A stretch of DNA of 64,000 nt from Phymorhynchus buccinoides (taxonomy: Eukaryota; Mollusca; Gastropoda; Neogastropoda; Raphitomidae): NCBI GenBank assembly GCA_017654935.2, contig CM065687.1:14565203-14629202 (forward strand). Reading direction: 5' to 3'. Both the position numbers and the translations under genes were made by a program. Within the stretch, counting starts at the first letter, position 1. Every line of letters begins with the position of its first letter. Shown in pieces: positions 31,976 through 45,494 of the stretch. Below the pieces are notes generated by a model. That model was not told the origin of the DNA. It saw only the letters and a program-made list of their open reading frames with translations, and ran no database searches.

Positions 31976-34900
31976 TCAAATCAACTTTATTTCAAAAAAC
32001 CCTGGGGGCACAAGAAAATGCATACACGTACCATTCACACCTGCGGCATCAAACATTACAAACAATAGCCCAAAAGACACCATAACAGTACACATCAACA
32101 TAGTATTACATAGGCTCCAAACAAAAACAACAAAAACCAACTAAAACACTTTTTTTTTTTTAACAGTACTCATCACCATATAGACAGGCACATTATACCA
32201 TCATGCACATATACACCTTCATACACACACACACACACACATATACATGCACAACACAGTTGCTGGAATTGCACATATGAATCCTTTTTTTTTAAACCGC
32301 TAATTAACTTATCTCCATTAACAAATATTGACATATGAAACAAGACAAGAAACAATTAGGACATAAACTCAGACATGGTGACCAAGATGTGTGAATAATA
32401 GAAGAAAAAAAAAAAAAAAATGTGAATGAGGTACGTGGTATCAACTAAGGTTCAGAACTCTTTTAAGATAACCTTTATGAAACAAACTAAACGACTGAGA
32501 GTTCTTTTATTTTTTGACTGAAATAAGGAATTAAACTTTATTACGTTTGGGTTTTTTAAACAATAATTTGGCAAATAACGTTTTCTAGCATCCTGAAACG
32601 TTTGACATTCAAAAACATAATGAAATTCATCTCCTAGAGCTTGGTGGTCGCACTTCGAGCAAAACCTTTCACTATGTGGGATATTTTGGATTCTCCCTGT
32701 TTGAATGGGTAATCTATGATTTAATGTTCTAAATTTTACAAAAAACAATAATAAGTTTTCGGGTAACATTTTGAAGTAATCCTCACAAGAAAACATATCT
32801 TTATACAATTTATAGTTACTGAATATTTGTTTTTCTTCCAGCTGCGAGAACCACTGTTGGATAAATTGATCTTTTAGGGCGAGTAAAACTTTAGATTTAA
32901 ACCAGTTTTGTGAAATACAATGTATTGGTGTGTGGTTGCTGTAGCCACAAACCACTCAATCCAAGGTTATCTAATAAAGTTTTGACAGATAAAATGAAAG
33001 GTGACACATGTTTGTTTTCTTTATACAAATGTAACATAAAACGATACATGGTACATGATAATTTGGACTGGTTAGCATCATTGACAAGCTTAAACCAAAA
33101 ATGCAACATTCTGCTCTTCGCTTGAATCTCTAAAGGGTACTGCCCCAATTCCCCATACACCATACAGCTTGGTGTACTTTTATTTAATTTGAGAACAATT
33201 TTATAGTAACGAAGTTGTAGTTTTGAAGCTAAATCTGTCATGTTATGGCACCATACCTCACTTCCGTAAAGAAGAATGGGAGTAATCATTTTGTCGAATA
33301 ACTCTATTTTTATATCTATAGGTAACATCATCTTTTTACACTTTTTTAAGAGGCAAAACATAGCTCGTGATGCTTTGTCATAGAGTTGTTTTTGGGCGAC
33401 ACTAAATTTATTGTTGTAGTTAAAATAGATGCCCAAATAGTTATAGCCAAATACCGTTTTGATACTTTTCCCCTCGTATTGGAATTGAGGAATATTTCGT
33501 ATTTTACCTCTAGAAAACACAACAACTTCTGGGTTTTTTAATATTAACTCGTAAATTCCATTTATTGCAATATTCATGCATTGCGTCTAATGCTTTTTGT
33601 AAGTCCTCTACTGATTCTGCACATAAAATTGTGTCATCAGCATATAATAATAGAAACATTTTTAGCATTATATTCTGTTCTTCTTCACTCCAACCTAGCC
33701 CCCCAGCCTCCCTCTTTAAAGTATGTAGCCCGTTCATGTCCTCTGATATCAAGGACTGAAAATCGTTAAGATAAACAGCAAACAATATTGGCGAAAGATT
33801 TTCTCCTTGACGGACCCCTGCTGAGCACTGAAAAGACTTTGAACAGTTTCCTTCCACCCTAACTACTGATTTTGCTATGCTATACATGTCTTTAATAACG
33901 CTTAAGATCAAACCGTCCACTCCAGAGTTAATTAGTTTCTGCCACAAAAAAGCTCTATTTACATAATCAAAGGCTTTTTCATAGTCAACAAACGCACAGT
34001 ATAACTTTTTTCTTTTTGATAAAAAGTAATCAATTATGCAATGTAGGGTGAAAATATGATCAGTGGTTGAATGTCCTGCACGGAAGCCTGCTTGTTCATG
34101 CCCTATTGTTGAATTGAGTTCGAAATAGTTGTTTAATCTATTATTAAGTAGACTAGTGAACAATTTGCCAAAGCAACTGAGCAATGTAATTCCTCTGTAG
34201 TTATTTGGGTCTTTATTACAACCTTTCTTTTTGTATATAGGTATTATTTCCCCAATGGCCCACACTTCTGGAATGTTGCCGCAAGTTAGAACTAAATTGA
34301 AAACTTTTGTATATAATACTAACATTTTACTGCTTGAAGCTTTTAGAAATTCATTCAGTATTTTATCATGTCCATGGGCTTTGCTAGCCTTCAACTTCTG
34401 GATAGCTTTCTGAACTTCCTCTTCAATGAAAAGGCTGTTTAGAATGCTGCTGCTGTTAACATCTACATCAGGGCTAGCCTCAGTGACCGTTTCACCAGAG
34501 GCGGTATCAGCTTGGTTCATGTTTTTAAAATGTTCATAAAAAGCGTCACATGATATTTTTGACAGTAGTTCGCTGCTTTCAGACTTAGTTCCATTAATTA
34601 TTTTCCAGTAGGCTTTTGGGTCTGCACTTTTAAGCAATCGAATATTATGTTCTATTTTTGTTCTAAAAAGTCTAAATTGTTTATTCATTTCTTTTTTATA
34701 TGCCTTACTTGCTTTTTTCTTACTGGCAAGATTTGGAGCAGATTTTGCCCTTTGATACCTGTTCTTAGTATTGAAGAATTGTTTGCGCTTGTTCTCACAA
34801 GCCTGATTATACCACTCTTGATTCTCGTGTTTTCTTTTATAACTTTTTCTTTTCTTACTAATTTTAAACATATTATTATCATCTACACTTTTAAAAATTA

Positions 34901-36000
34901 TGTCACTGATATTCCCTACTACGTTGTTAACATCATCACGATTAGTAGATTCTGGAGAAGATAGTAAACGATTCAGAGCATTGCTTACCTCCTGTATTTT
35001 GTCATCTTCTAAACTAGCTATAAATTGCTCCTCCTTTTCCTTTTGCCATTTTGGATACTTTATATCTGGCCCATCGGTAGAAGTGTTCCTATTAGAAGTG
35101 TGAATATTTGTGTAAACTACAGGATTTAATAACTCTATCGACATTACCAGGGGACAGTGAACGTCTGAAAATAGTTCACAAAATTCCAAAACTTCAAACT
35201 TATTGATTAGACAGTAAAGATTGGATGATGCAAGGACATAGTCAACAACACTCACATTCTTGCAAGTACATTTCCCTACATCTGCATCTCGACCCGTGCG
35301 ACCATTAACAATTAACATGGTTATCGTTTTGCAAAAATCTAGCAATCTGTGACCAGTATTATTTGTCGTTCTGTCCTGCAATACTCTTTTGGGGGGTTGA
35401 ATGTTGCTAGCATCACTGTCATCATGTATATCCAGTAGATCAATTCTATTATTTCCTCCGTAAGTGTAATCCTCAAGGTTACCTGTCCTTGCATTAAAAT
35501 CCCCTAGAAGGCAAATGCCATCCTGCTCAATGTGTAATAATGCTTCCTCAATTTCCATAAAGGCATCTCTATTTTCAAATGGAGATCCCTCGGGGGGTAA
35601 GTAGGTCACACCAAATAGAATGGCCCTTTTTAGAAGTTTTTTTACTGAGTTTGAAAAATAAGACATTTGGACAAAGAATATGATCCACAAAAGAATAATT
35701 CATACAATCCATTGTACTACATTTAGCCTTTTTTGTTTTAGATTCAACTATCGAGACAAACACAGCTATTTCGTCACGCACTAACAAAAGAATACCACCG
35801 GATTTCCTCCTGAACTTTCCTCTGTTTTTGTAAAAAGCTGTGTATCCCGGTATATTTACGGTATCTGTGTCGTCTAATTTACTTTCAGTAATTGCAATTA
35901 CATCGTATTGAGACACTAATGAAATGAACTCGGGGTATTTCAATTTGGATAGAATGCCACATACATTTAAAGTTAGAAAAGAAAGTTGTCTATTCTTCAA
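31976..36000 (-). mobile_element. Long APE-RT LINE running into the gap, left arm copy
   Basis: Non-LTR retrotransposon on the minus strand; the 5' end is lost in the gap and the 3' end has AATAAAG and a TTGATTTGATTTG tail at about 31976-31990. The endonuclease shows LTLNVCGI, ITESKLD, CLLGDFNARTG, VDYVLAS and SDVHCPLV. The RT shows FVDYEKAFDYV, GVRQGENLSPILFAVYLNDF and catalytic LLLYADDTILC. A cysteine/histidine motif (CSKCDHQALGDEFHYVFEC) closes the C-terminus, ending at 32452. Three frame breaks: a slip in a 7-base T run (35637-35643), one in T6 (33534-33539) shared with the right copy, and a 7-base insertion near 32914-32928 found only here. Clade uncertain. Confidence 0.9.
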
Positions 36001-36500
36001 NNNNNNNNNNNNNNNNNNNNNNNNNNNNNNNNNNNNNNNNNNNNNNNNNNNNNNNNNNNNNNNNNNNNNNNNNNNNNNNNNNNNNNNNNNNNNNNNNNNN
36101 NNNNNNNNNNNNNNNNNNNNNNNNNNNNNNNNNNNNNNNNNNNNNNNNNNNNNNNNNNNNNNNNNNNNNNNNNNNNNNNNNNNNNNNNNNNNNNNNNNNN
36201 NNNNNNNNNNNNNNNNNNNNNNNNNNNNNNNNNNNNNNNNNNNNNNNNNNNNNNNNNNNNNNNNNNNNNNNNNNNNNNNNNNNNNNNNNNNNNNNNNNNN
36301 NNNNNNNNNNNNNNNNNNNNNNNNNNNNNNNNNNNNNNNNNNNNNNNNNNNNNNNNNNNNNNNNNNNNNNNNNNNNNNNNNNNNNNNNNNNNNNNNNNNN
36401 NNNNNNNNNNNNNNNNNNNNNNNNNNNNNNNNNNNNNNNNNNNNNNNNNNNNNNNNNNNNNNNNNNNNNNNNNNNNNNNNNNNNNNNNNNNNNNNNNNNN
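36001..36500. other. Assembly gap of exactly 500 N
   Basis: A round-number run of N, typical of a scaffolding placeholder rather than a measured distance. It lies inside a LINE, at the join between the two mirror arms. Confidence 0.99.
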
Positions 36501-38957
36501 CCTTTTCACTGAAGAGGAAGTTCAGAAAGCTATCCAGAAGTTGAAGGCTAGCAAAGCCCATGGACATGATAAAATACTGAATGAATTTCTAAAAGCTTCA
36601 AGCAGTAAAATGTTAGTATTATATACAAAAGTTTTCAATTTAGTTCTAACTTGCGGCAACATTCCAGAAGTGTGGGCCATTGGGGAAATAATACCTATAT
36701 ACAAAAAGAAAGGTTGTAATAAAGACCCAAATAACTACAGAGGAATTACATTGCTCAGTTGCTTTGGCAAATTGTTCACTAGTCTACTTAATAATAGATT
36801 AAACAACTATTTCGAACTCAATTCAACAATAGGGCATGAACAAGCAGGCTTCCGTGCAGGACATTCAACCACTGATCATATTTTCACCCTACATTGCATA
36901 ATTGATTACTTTTTATCAAAAAGAAAAAAGTTATACTGTGCGTTTGTTGACTATGAAAAAGCCTTTGATTATGTAAATAGAGCTTTTTTGTGGCAGAAAC
37001 TAATTAACTCTGGAGTGGACGGTTTGATCTTAAGCGTTATTAAAGACATGTATAGCATAGCAAAATCAGTAGTTAGGGTGGAAGGAAACTGTTCAAAGTC
37101 TTTTCAGTGCTCAGCAGGGGTCCGTCAAGGAGAAAATCTTTCGCCAATATTGTTTGCTGTTTATCTTAACGATTTTCAGTCCTTGATATCAGAGGACATG
37201 AACGGGCTACATACTTTAAAGAGGGAGGCTGGGGGGCTAGGTTGGAGTGAAGAAGAACAGAATATAATGCTAAAAATGTTTCTATTATTATATGCTGATG
37301 ACACAATTTTATGTGCAGAATCAGTAGAGGACTTACAAAAAGCATTAGACGCAATGCATGAATATTGCAATAAATGGAATTTACGAGTTAATATTAAAAA
37401 ACCCAGAAGTTGTTGTGTTTTCTAGAGGTAAAATACGAAATATTCCTCAATTCCAATACGAGGGGAAAAGTATCAAAACGGTATTTGGCTATAACTATTT
37501 GGGCATCTATTTTAACTACAACAATAAATTTAGTGTCGCCCAAAAACAACTCTATGACAAAGCATCACGAGCTATGTTTTGCCTCTTAAAAAAGTGTAAA
37601 AAGATGATGTTACCTATAGATATAAAAATAGAGTTATTCGACAAAATGATTACTCCCATTCTTCTTTACGGAAGTGAGGTATGGTGCCATAACATGACAG
37701 ATTTAGCTTCAAAACTACAACTTCGTTACTATAAAATTGTTCTCAAATTAAATAAAAGTACACCAAGCTGTATGGTTTATGGGGAATTGGGGCAGTACCC
37801 TTTAGAGATTCAAGCGAAGAGCAGAATGTTGCATTTTTGGTTTAAGCTTGTCAATGATGCTAACCAGTCCAAATTATCATGTACCATGTATCGTTTTATG
37901 TTACATTTGTATAAAGAAAACAAACATGTGTCACCTTTCATTTTATCTGTCAAAACTTTATTAGATAACCTTGGATTGAGTGGTTTGTGGCTACAGCAAC
38001 CACACACCAATATTTCACAAAACTGGTTTAAATCTAAAGTTTTACTCGCCCTAAAAGATCAATTTATCCAACAGTGGTTCTCGCAGCTGGAAGAAAAACA
38101 AATATTCAGTAACTATAAATTGTATAAAGATATGTTTTCTTGTGAGGATTACTTCAAAATGTTACCCGAAAACTTATTATTGTTTTTTGTAAAATTTAGA
38201 ACATTAAATCATAGATTACCCATTCAAACGGGGAGAATCCAAAATATCCCACATAGTGAAAGGTTTTGCTCGAAGTGCGACCACCAAGCTCTAGGAGATG
38301 AATTTCATTATGTTTTTGAATGTCAAACGTTTCAGGATGCTAGAAAACGTTATTTGCCAAATTATTGTTTAAAAAACCCAAACGTAATAAAGTTTAATTC
38401 CTTATTTCAGTCAAAAAATAAAAGAACTCTCAGTCGTTTAGTTTGTTTCATAAAGGTTATCTTAAAAGAGTTCTGAACCTTAGTTGATACCACGTACCTC
38501 ATACCACATTCACATTTTTTTTTTTTTTTTTCTATTATTCACACATCTTGGTCACCATGTCTGAGTTTATGTCCTAATTGTTTCTTGTCTTGTTTCATAT
38601 GTCAATATTTGTTAATGGAGATAAGTTAATTAGCGGTTTAAAAAAAAAGGATTCATATGTGCAATTCCAGCAACTGTGTTGTGCATGTATATGTGTGTGT
38701 GTGTGTATGAAGGTGTATATGTGCATGATGGTATAATGTGCCTGTCTATATGGTGATGAGTACTGTTAAAAAAAAAAAAAGTGTTTTAGTTGGTTTTTGT
38801 TGTTTTTGTTTGGAGCCTATGTAATACTATGTTGATGTGTACTGTTATGGTGTCTTTTGGGCTATTGTTTGTAATGTTTGATGCCGCAGGTGTGAATGGT
38901 ACGTGTATGCATTTTCTTGTGCCCCCAGGGTTTTTTTGAAATAAAGTTGATTTGATT
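36501..38957 (+). mobile_element. APE-RT LINE, right arm copy, 5' part lost
   Basis: Mirror copy of the element at 31976-34434. It starts within the linker before the RT and continues to the 3' tail at about 38957. RT motifs are identical to the left copy (FVDYEKAFDYV, LLLYADDTILC). It has the same slip in A6 (37396-37401) that breaks the frame after the RT, but lacks the 7-base insertion, so the frame from 37358 to 38476 is uninterrupted through the CSKCDHQALGDEF motif. Shared damage shows that the two copies descend from one insertion. Confidence 0.9.
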
Positions 38958-39677
38958 TGCCTATTTGCCTTGGCAGAAGGCTGTGTCAGAACAGCTGGCA
39001 TAAGCTAGAACACCAAGGCTACATCAAAATGTTGTTACGTTATGCGTAGGTTGTCTTCAGCCATGACAAGTTCCTAGCATAACATCTTCAGTCTAAAATC
39101 CTATAAAGTCGGAGTGTGGCTGCCCACGTGGCGGGGTGATCAAAAACGGTCACACGCGTAATGTTCTCATCCCCAGCTGGTGCATTTGTACCATAGTGCT
39201 TGGGCTGTTGGGATGATCCCTGGAGTCTTTGGGTAAGACAACAACAATAATAACAAACAACCCTTGCCTATGTGACACCATTCATTTTTGTTTTCAGATG
39301 GCTTTCTCTTCAGAAGGAAGTGGCCAGTCAAACATCGGCGGTGGTGCAGGAAAGCGAAAATGCCCCCCTTCCGCAACAGTGAACCCCACACGTGACCAGT
39401 GACTACCGTTCTGAGCTAACAGTAACAATGGAAAACATATGGTACTACATACCTGGCCCAACAATAGGAGCTGATGAGAACCTTTCAATATTAGAGCAAC
39501 TGCACACAGAGAGAGAGAGAGAGAGACTGAAACTAAAAACTTTATTTTGCAAGGATACAGATTTTAGGCTGGTCCTATTCTCCCAATCGATAGAGAGACA
39601 GACAGACAGATAGATACAGAGAGAGAGAGGGGTGTCATATGACATATATGACCGAAGTAGGAACACGAGAAAGTGGT

Positions 39678-39709
<32 letters not shown>

Positions 39710-40637
39710 AGAGAGAAATAATTTTAATATTACATTACAGAGATAGTTACGTAAGAGATGGAGAAAGAAAGAGGAATTGCCTAAGAGAGACACAGAGAGA
39801 GAGGGGTGGATAATTATAAACTTTAATAAAGCTGCAAACCTTGGGTTCAGGCTTTGTACCATATCTTTATGTTTACGATAAGCAAAGACACTGAAAAGAA
39901 AAGACTAACATCCGGTCCCTTTTCCCTATATGAGTAGTGAGGACAGAAACACTGGTTATGTCCCTTTTAAACAGGACACATTACACGTCGATAGGCCAGT
40001 TGAATTCTCCTTTCAAATTCCAGTCTGAGTTTTTGGATAGCCGTCACTGTGAATGGTGTACTGTCCCCACTAACGATAACTCTATCAGCCCTGCTCGCTG
40101 TAACTCTTAAGTAGTCCATCTTACCCTTTTAGAGTCTTTGCTATAAGGCGATACTTTTTTTTCCCCAGACTCTGACCCCTGTGCCATATATTGATATAAT
40201 ATGATTAATAAAATAGCAAGAATAACGAAATTTGAATTTTGTGTAAACAATATTGGGGATGCCTTATGATAAAAGGGCCTTATAGTAAAACAAAAATGGT
40301 ATTCATCCTTTGGAAGCAGACAGTGTAGAACTGTCGTAGAAATAGAATCTTGATTGGCTCCACCAGTACTTTTTGTGCTGTGTTCAATTTGTATTAAGCA
40401 AGTATTCAAGAAAATTTGTATTGCAGACTATTTCTATGCGTTGTATATCGGAGTACTTCATGTTTGAATGCATAAATGCGTTTTTGCTTGTAATGTATCA
40501 GTATGTCAGTACGGAACTTGATTTCTGTATTATCTGTTTGTTTAGCTGCCCATGTTTTTTGTTTGTTTGTTTTATTGTTGGTGTTTTTTATCTGAATGTA
40601 AGCCACACTGAAATCTGCTCTGGAAATAAGAATATAT
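38958..40637. other. Non-coding stretch
   Basis: Mirror of 30296-31975; GA-rich tracts at 39508-39526 and 39680-39706. No exon recognised. Confidence 0.5.
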
Positions 40638-41059
40638 GTGACCCAGTATCATGAAAGGGACATTTAGTGTCAACATTTAGTGACCATTCTGAGAAAATAT
40701 ACAGTTGGAAACTTCAGACCATTCTCTTTCTATTGGTACAAGAACCATTCTTGTATCCTTTACCATTTCCGAGTTATGAGTCTTTAAAGTGGGTAGGGTG
40801 AGTATCAGCCATTTTGAGAAAACACAGTCTAAAGTCTAGACTAGCTGTAGAAAATGCATTGACCTACCCGTTTTAAAACACTTTTAAGAGATTTTAGAGA
40901 CCATATTAAAGATTATCCTTTATAGATATGAGAGATAAGAAGTTAGAGAACACAAAAATACCCATAACTCAAAATTGATTTTTTTTTAAAGGAGATTTTT
41001 GACTTATCAAGCATGTTGTGAGAAACCAGCTTAATGTCCCTTTCGTGGTGCTGGGTCAC
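40638..41059. mobile_element. MITE with GTGACCCAG termini, right arm
   Basis: Mirror copy of 29873-30295 with the same termini and target. Confidence 0.85.
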
Positions 41060-41199
41060 ATATTTCCACCTACTTGTATTTGTGGCTGAAGTTTGGGCCC
41101 TCAGTACAGTAAGAGCTGTGCCATAAACAGAAACCAGATAGAAAACAATCACGGTGCAGCTTTGTCTTTGTCAATAAGCATGTCTCTCAAACTGGGGAT

Positions 41200-41760
41200 C
41201 CAGCATTGGCACCGGCAGTTAGTGCTGGGGATTAGTTGACCTTTGGGGACCTTCCCCAGTGTCAGCTGTCATACAGACCTTTTGCCTGGTAAGAGAGTGG
41301 ACAAGACTTCTCCACCATAAATACATTACTGCCCAGTGATCCAGAATGAAGACAGGAAATCTGTGGCTAAAGGACCAAGGGTGTCTTGGGCATGTTTTAA
41401 GGGTGCTCATGTGTGCAATATGGAATCGATGTTTATATCTACCATTGGGATACCGGGGGATTGATCAGTACAAATAGTTCCCATACCTTCTGGAAGTTAT
41501 GTGCTAGCAACTTTAATGTATCTCTTTGACTCTGCCTTTTCCTTTTCATACTGTCATCAACTATTTTTCTGCCTTACCAGTGCAATTTTCTGCCTTTTTG
41601 GGGGGTTTAAGTTCGAATTTTTTTTTCCCTATGATCTCCTCCAACTTTGGAAAGTTTTGGCTGAATGCAGCGAGGAGACAAGTGAAATCGGAAAACCAGA
41701 CACATCTCACCCATTATGGCCATATTGCCTGGGAACGCAAAAGAAGAAAAATGTTCATGA
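41200..41760 (+). repeat. Dispersed repeat, probably a LINE 3' region, right arm
   Basis: Mirror of 29215-29765, with a 22-base tandem duplication near 41575-41600 (TTTCTGCCTT repeated) absent from the left arm. Confidence 0.7.
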
Positions 41761-42723
41761 TTACATGTCAATGATTACGCATTATATGTCTTTGCTTTTG
41801 AACGGTGTTTAATTTAATATTCATTTGTTGAGCTCTTACTTAATCTCACTGTTATAAAATAATATTCCACCCATATCAATACATGAAATCGAGGGGTGAA
41901 TGCCAGAAGTGCCCATCTGTGCTCTTTATTCCTTTTGAGATAGACCGTTCTGGCAGGTACCCCTCAAAATGATATATTGTTGAATATGTGAATGCAGCGT
42001 CCTGTTTTGTCAGTTGACATTGCAATACATGCAAGTTGACTAGTCTGTACTGTTCATCGAATGAATGATAGAAGTCAAGCTTTATAATTTCTTTATATCA
42101 CCTGTGATTAATCATGTAATGGTTTCTAATTCCTTGTGACCTTTTGTACAGTCTGTGTTATGGATGCAAGCTAGGTTGCTATAAGTCTTTCCTAATTTTG
42201 GGGGTTTGGGGGGGCTAACGTTTTTTGATTAAATGAAAGAAAATAAACTAACAGTATTGCTCTTTTTTTTTTAGTTCATGTGATGTCTCAGTATGTTTGT
42301 TAACACTGTGTGCTGATCAAATCAAGAGAAATTAAATGCCATCCATTTAATGTGCTGCATCCATTTAAATGTGCTAAATAAAACATGACAGAGGCAGAGA
42401 GGAGAAGGTGACATACATGCAGACAGACAGAAGAGTGACTCACGTGTCTGCTCTGTGTGTGTGTACTGTATGTGGTTAACAGTTTCAGACTGAGATCACT
42501 GTCCATTGTCCTGTATAGTGAAATGGTTTACCAGAGATTCTTTTAGGAATAGATGTTTTTACAACACTGACTGCAATTGTGTGTTGCCCCCTCTCTCTCT
42601 CTCTATCACTTTCACCACAATTGCAGATTTTAAACCAAAACCAAACAACAACAGTCAATGCAATCTTATAATCTGACATTTTACACATTTTATTTAAGTA
42701 TTCTGATTAGGAGGCAAAAGACA
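41761..42723. other. Non-coding stretch
   Basis: Mirror of 28221-29214; nothing recognised. Confidence 0.45.
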
Positions 42724-42727
42724 TTAA

Positions 42728-42964
42728 CCCTTTCACCGCCAATGTCGCATTTACGCACCACAATGGTTTAACACCCATGTCACTAAAAGGCATCGAATCA
42801 GGGCCTGTTATCCAAAGACCCTATTTTCTTAATTTTGGGAGGCAAGGATAGGCCTAATTTTATACATGTCACAGAGGAATTCCAAATATTGCAGATGATT
42901 TATTTTCTCTACCCAGACAAGTTTAAATTTATTTTTTGGCTAAAAAATGGTGGCGGTGAAAGGT
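42728..42964. mobile_element. piggyBac-like MITE, right arm
   Basis: Mirror copy of 27980-28216, with TTAA on both sides (42724-42727, 42965-42968) and one terminal base changed. Confidence 0.85.
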
Positions 42965-43370
42965 TTAACAAGTGAAAACATGAATTAAATCAAAATATCA
43001 TAAATCATGTTATTGTCTGCATTCAAATTTAATATGCAGCAAACAAAGGTATTGCTTGTCAGACACTTAAGCCAAACTTCAAATCAATTAAAACCAGAAA
43101 ACCTCTCAGTCTCTCTCTCTCTCTCATATTAATACTAAGTTTGAATTTTAAAAAACAAAAACAACTGCAGAAAGCATTTTCACACACAAGCCTTACAAAC
43201 ACTTTTCTCAAACTTTTCTTCAGCCATTGTATGTACATCGAGATCTACTGCCAGGAAAAAGTAATGCTTTGAAATTATCAAGTCTTTGCACCCGTATGAG
43301 CTGTGCACGATACAGGCGGAAGCCTCATGCGCTAATCCGCAAATAAGTAAAAGCATGAGCTTATTCTATC

Positions 43371-45046
43371 TGCTTATGTCTTACTTTCACTTATTTGCGG
43401 ATATAAGCGCATGAGGGCATATATGCACATGGTTTCCACACAGCTCCAAATTGCTCAAAGTGTGCATGGATGAAAGGGAAGTAAAACATTCTCTCAAACC
43501 TGAAACCACACGCTTCAATGTTCTCTGAATCTTCCTGGTCCTGAAGTGGTGACCACATTAAAAATAATGTCCAATATGTGTGTACATGATGGGTGCATGG
43601 GATAGTATTAGAGCTGCATATATATCACCTTGTTTTAGTCTGCCATCAATGTTGGCAGAAATGTTTGGTTTTATAAGACCATGGCTCTGGGTGACAAGGT
43701 GGCCAATCCTGAAGTCTATGTCTATCAGATGTCAACCCCCATCCCCCTTTAAAAGAATTTAACAGGCGGCTCTTTTAAACAAAATAAAAAGCTGAGGCAG
43801 TGGCAAGTGGTGGCAAGGATACAATAATGAAAAATATTATGGGGAGGTAAGAGAGGGACATTGTCCCCAAATTATTAAAATTCAGTCACATATTGTGAAG
43901 AAAAGCACTCGTGCAGCTCAACATGAATGATACTATAACATAAAATAACAAATCAAAGAAATAACACAAGACATGTAGTATTATATACCCACCACACGAT
44001 AACATACCATGCCCTAGCATACCATAGCACAACACTAAGTTATCATGCACTATTATAAGATTCACTTACTACGCTCGTATAACATTCTCATTCTTTCATA
44101 TACGTTTTTGCACATTGATTTTTTTCATCTCGTAATGGTGGGGTCTCAGGGTCTTTCCAACTCCACAAACTTGAAGAGAAATTAAGAGTGGTGATGTCTG
44201 CAATTGGCACAGTTACAAGACACCTCGTAATATACATTAAAAACACTGCACACATGTTAAACCCAGTGGCAATGAAAAAGTTGTCATTTGGTCAAAATTT
44301 ATCATCCCCCCCCCCCCTCGGTCACACAAAAATTGTATGCAAATTTTAAAAAAATGAATGGCGCGCTTCTGGCTGTGATGTGCTCTCCAGGTTGGAGCCA
44401 CCCGAATTTCACAGACGCCTCTAGTGTTCCCGATCACACAGATCTGTACGTAAATTACGTACAAAGTTTCAAGTTTGACGTATACATTTTTCAGTCAATG
44501 TGTCATTGTGACGTACAGTTTTTCTCTCAGCCGATTGCTTCCTCAAACGTGTTCGCCACGATCAGAATGTCGAAGCCATTTCGGCTTGCGGGAAACGATC
44601 AACAGAATTCTTTCACTACAATATCATGCTTGAAGCAGACAACAAAAACTATCATGAACCACAGAGTAATTTCCCTTTGTTTCTTGCCACCCATACTGCT
44701 CACACATGCACTGCTGCCAAGCCTAGGCCGCGCGTTTCTTGGAAGGTAAAAAATGGCGCTGCTTCGCTGGATTGCGAAAACTTCGACGTGAAGTTCTTTG
44801 AAAGACTCAGTTTTAAGTGAGGTGACAAAAACCCTCGAACCAGTTCCAGGCCTCAAGTTCTACTTCAACTGTCAGTAGTGATGAAAAGAAGAAAGAAAGT
44901 AACTCGCAACCAAGTCAAGTTGGTGTGAAGAATTTGAATGGCTTTAGCATCGTGGTGGCAAAGAGATTTGTCTTTATTTTAGAGCATATTGTCCATTTAT
45001 TACGGCTTTTATTTTGACCCTCCACATTTTTTAAATGACCCTTAAA
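43371..45046. other. 1.68-kb segment present only in the right arm
   Basis: Sequence lacking from the left arm, where the flanks join directly near 27570. It has no obvious terminal repeats. At 44626-44820 a 64-codon frame contains KNGAASLDCENFDVKFFERL, which looks protein-like and might be an exon or an element relic; no family was recognised. It could be an insertion here or a deletion in the left arm. Confidence 0.6.
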
Positions 45047-45298
45047 ATTTGGGGGCAAAGGGTCATGATGACCCTTCAAATATTGGAAGCATGGGGAACA
45101 CTGCCTCTGTGTGTGATTATAAAGTACCAACTACCAAAACAAGATGCGCTTCAAAAACATGCATGACAATTACCGTTTAAATCAAAACACACATGATTGT
45201 ATCACATTAGAACAGTATTGCTTGACACAAAACATACTATGCCAATATTATAAACACCTTACTTGTACTTAACTTAGATTATGTCAACTCTAAGTTTT

Positions 45299-45442
45299 AG
45301 TGGAACCTCCCTTATAAGACTCCCTCCCATACAAGACCTACTTTTCTGAGATATTGCCCTTCTTTATAAGTATTAAAATTACCTCCCATATAAGACCTCA
45401 TTTTGGACCATTTTTGAAAGTCTTATAAGGGAGGTCCCACTG
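45299..45442. mobile_element. Mariner-like MITE, right arm
   Basis: Mirror copy of 27192-27335 (AGTGGAACCTCCCTTATAAG ... inverse). Confidence 0.8.
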
Positions 45443-45494
45443 TACTGAAGTTGCGATATCACCACTACATTTCTGACATGTCCATGGAAAAAGG

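Larger units (their letters stand above)
11475..34434 (+). repeat. Left arm of a giant inverted repeat
   Basis: This arm matches 36501-60637 in reverse complement along its whole length, with one-sided insertions. Anchors in mirror order: 11475 with 60637, SINE 19880 with 54645, F-box start 20770 with 52820, minisatellite, MITEs at 27.2, 28.0 and 29.9 kb with 45.4, 42.9 and 41.0 kb, and LINE 3' end 31976 with 38957. The innermost match is 34434 with 36501. Bases 34435-36000 have no partner in the window. Confidence 0.97.

Noticed and set aside
35575..37425. Open frames continuing through the N run
   Set aside because: Unknown bases cannot support coding, and frames from opposite strands both cross it.
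44237..45130. Several short frames as real genes
   Set aside because: No splice context, no recognised domain and no counterpart in the other arm; only the 44626-44820 frame is mentioned as possible.
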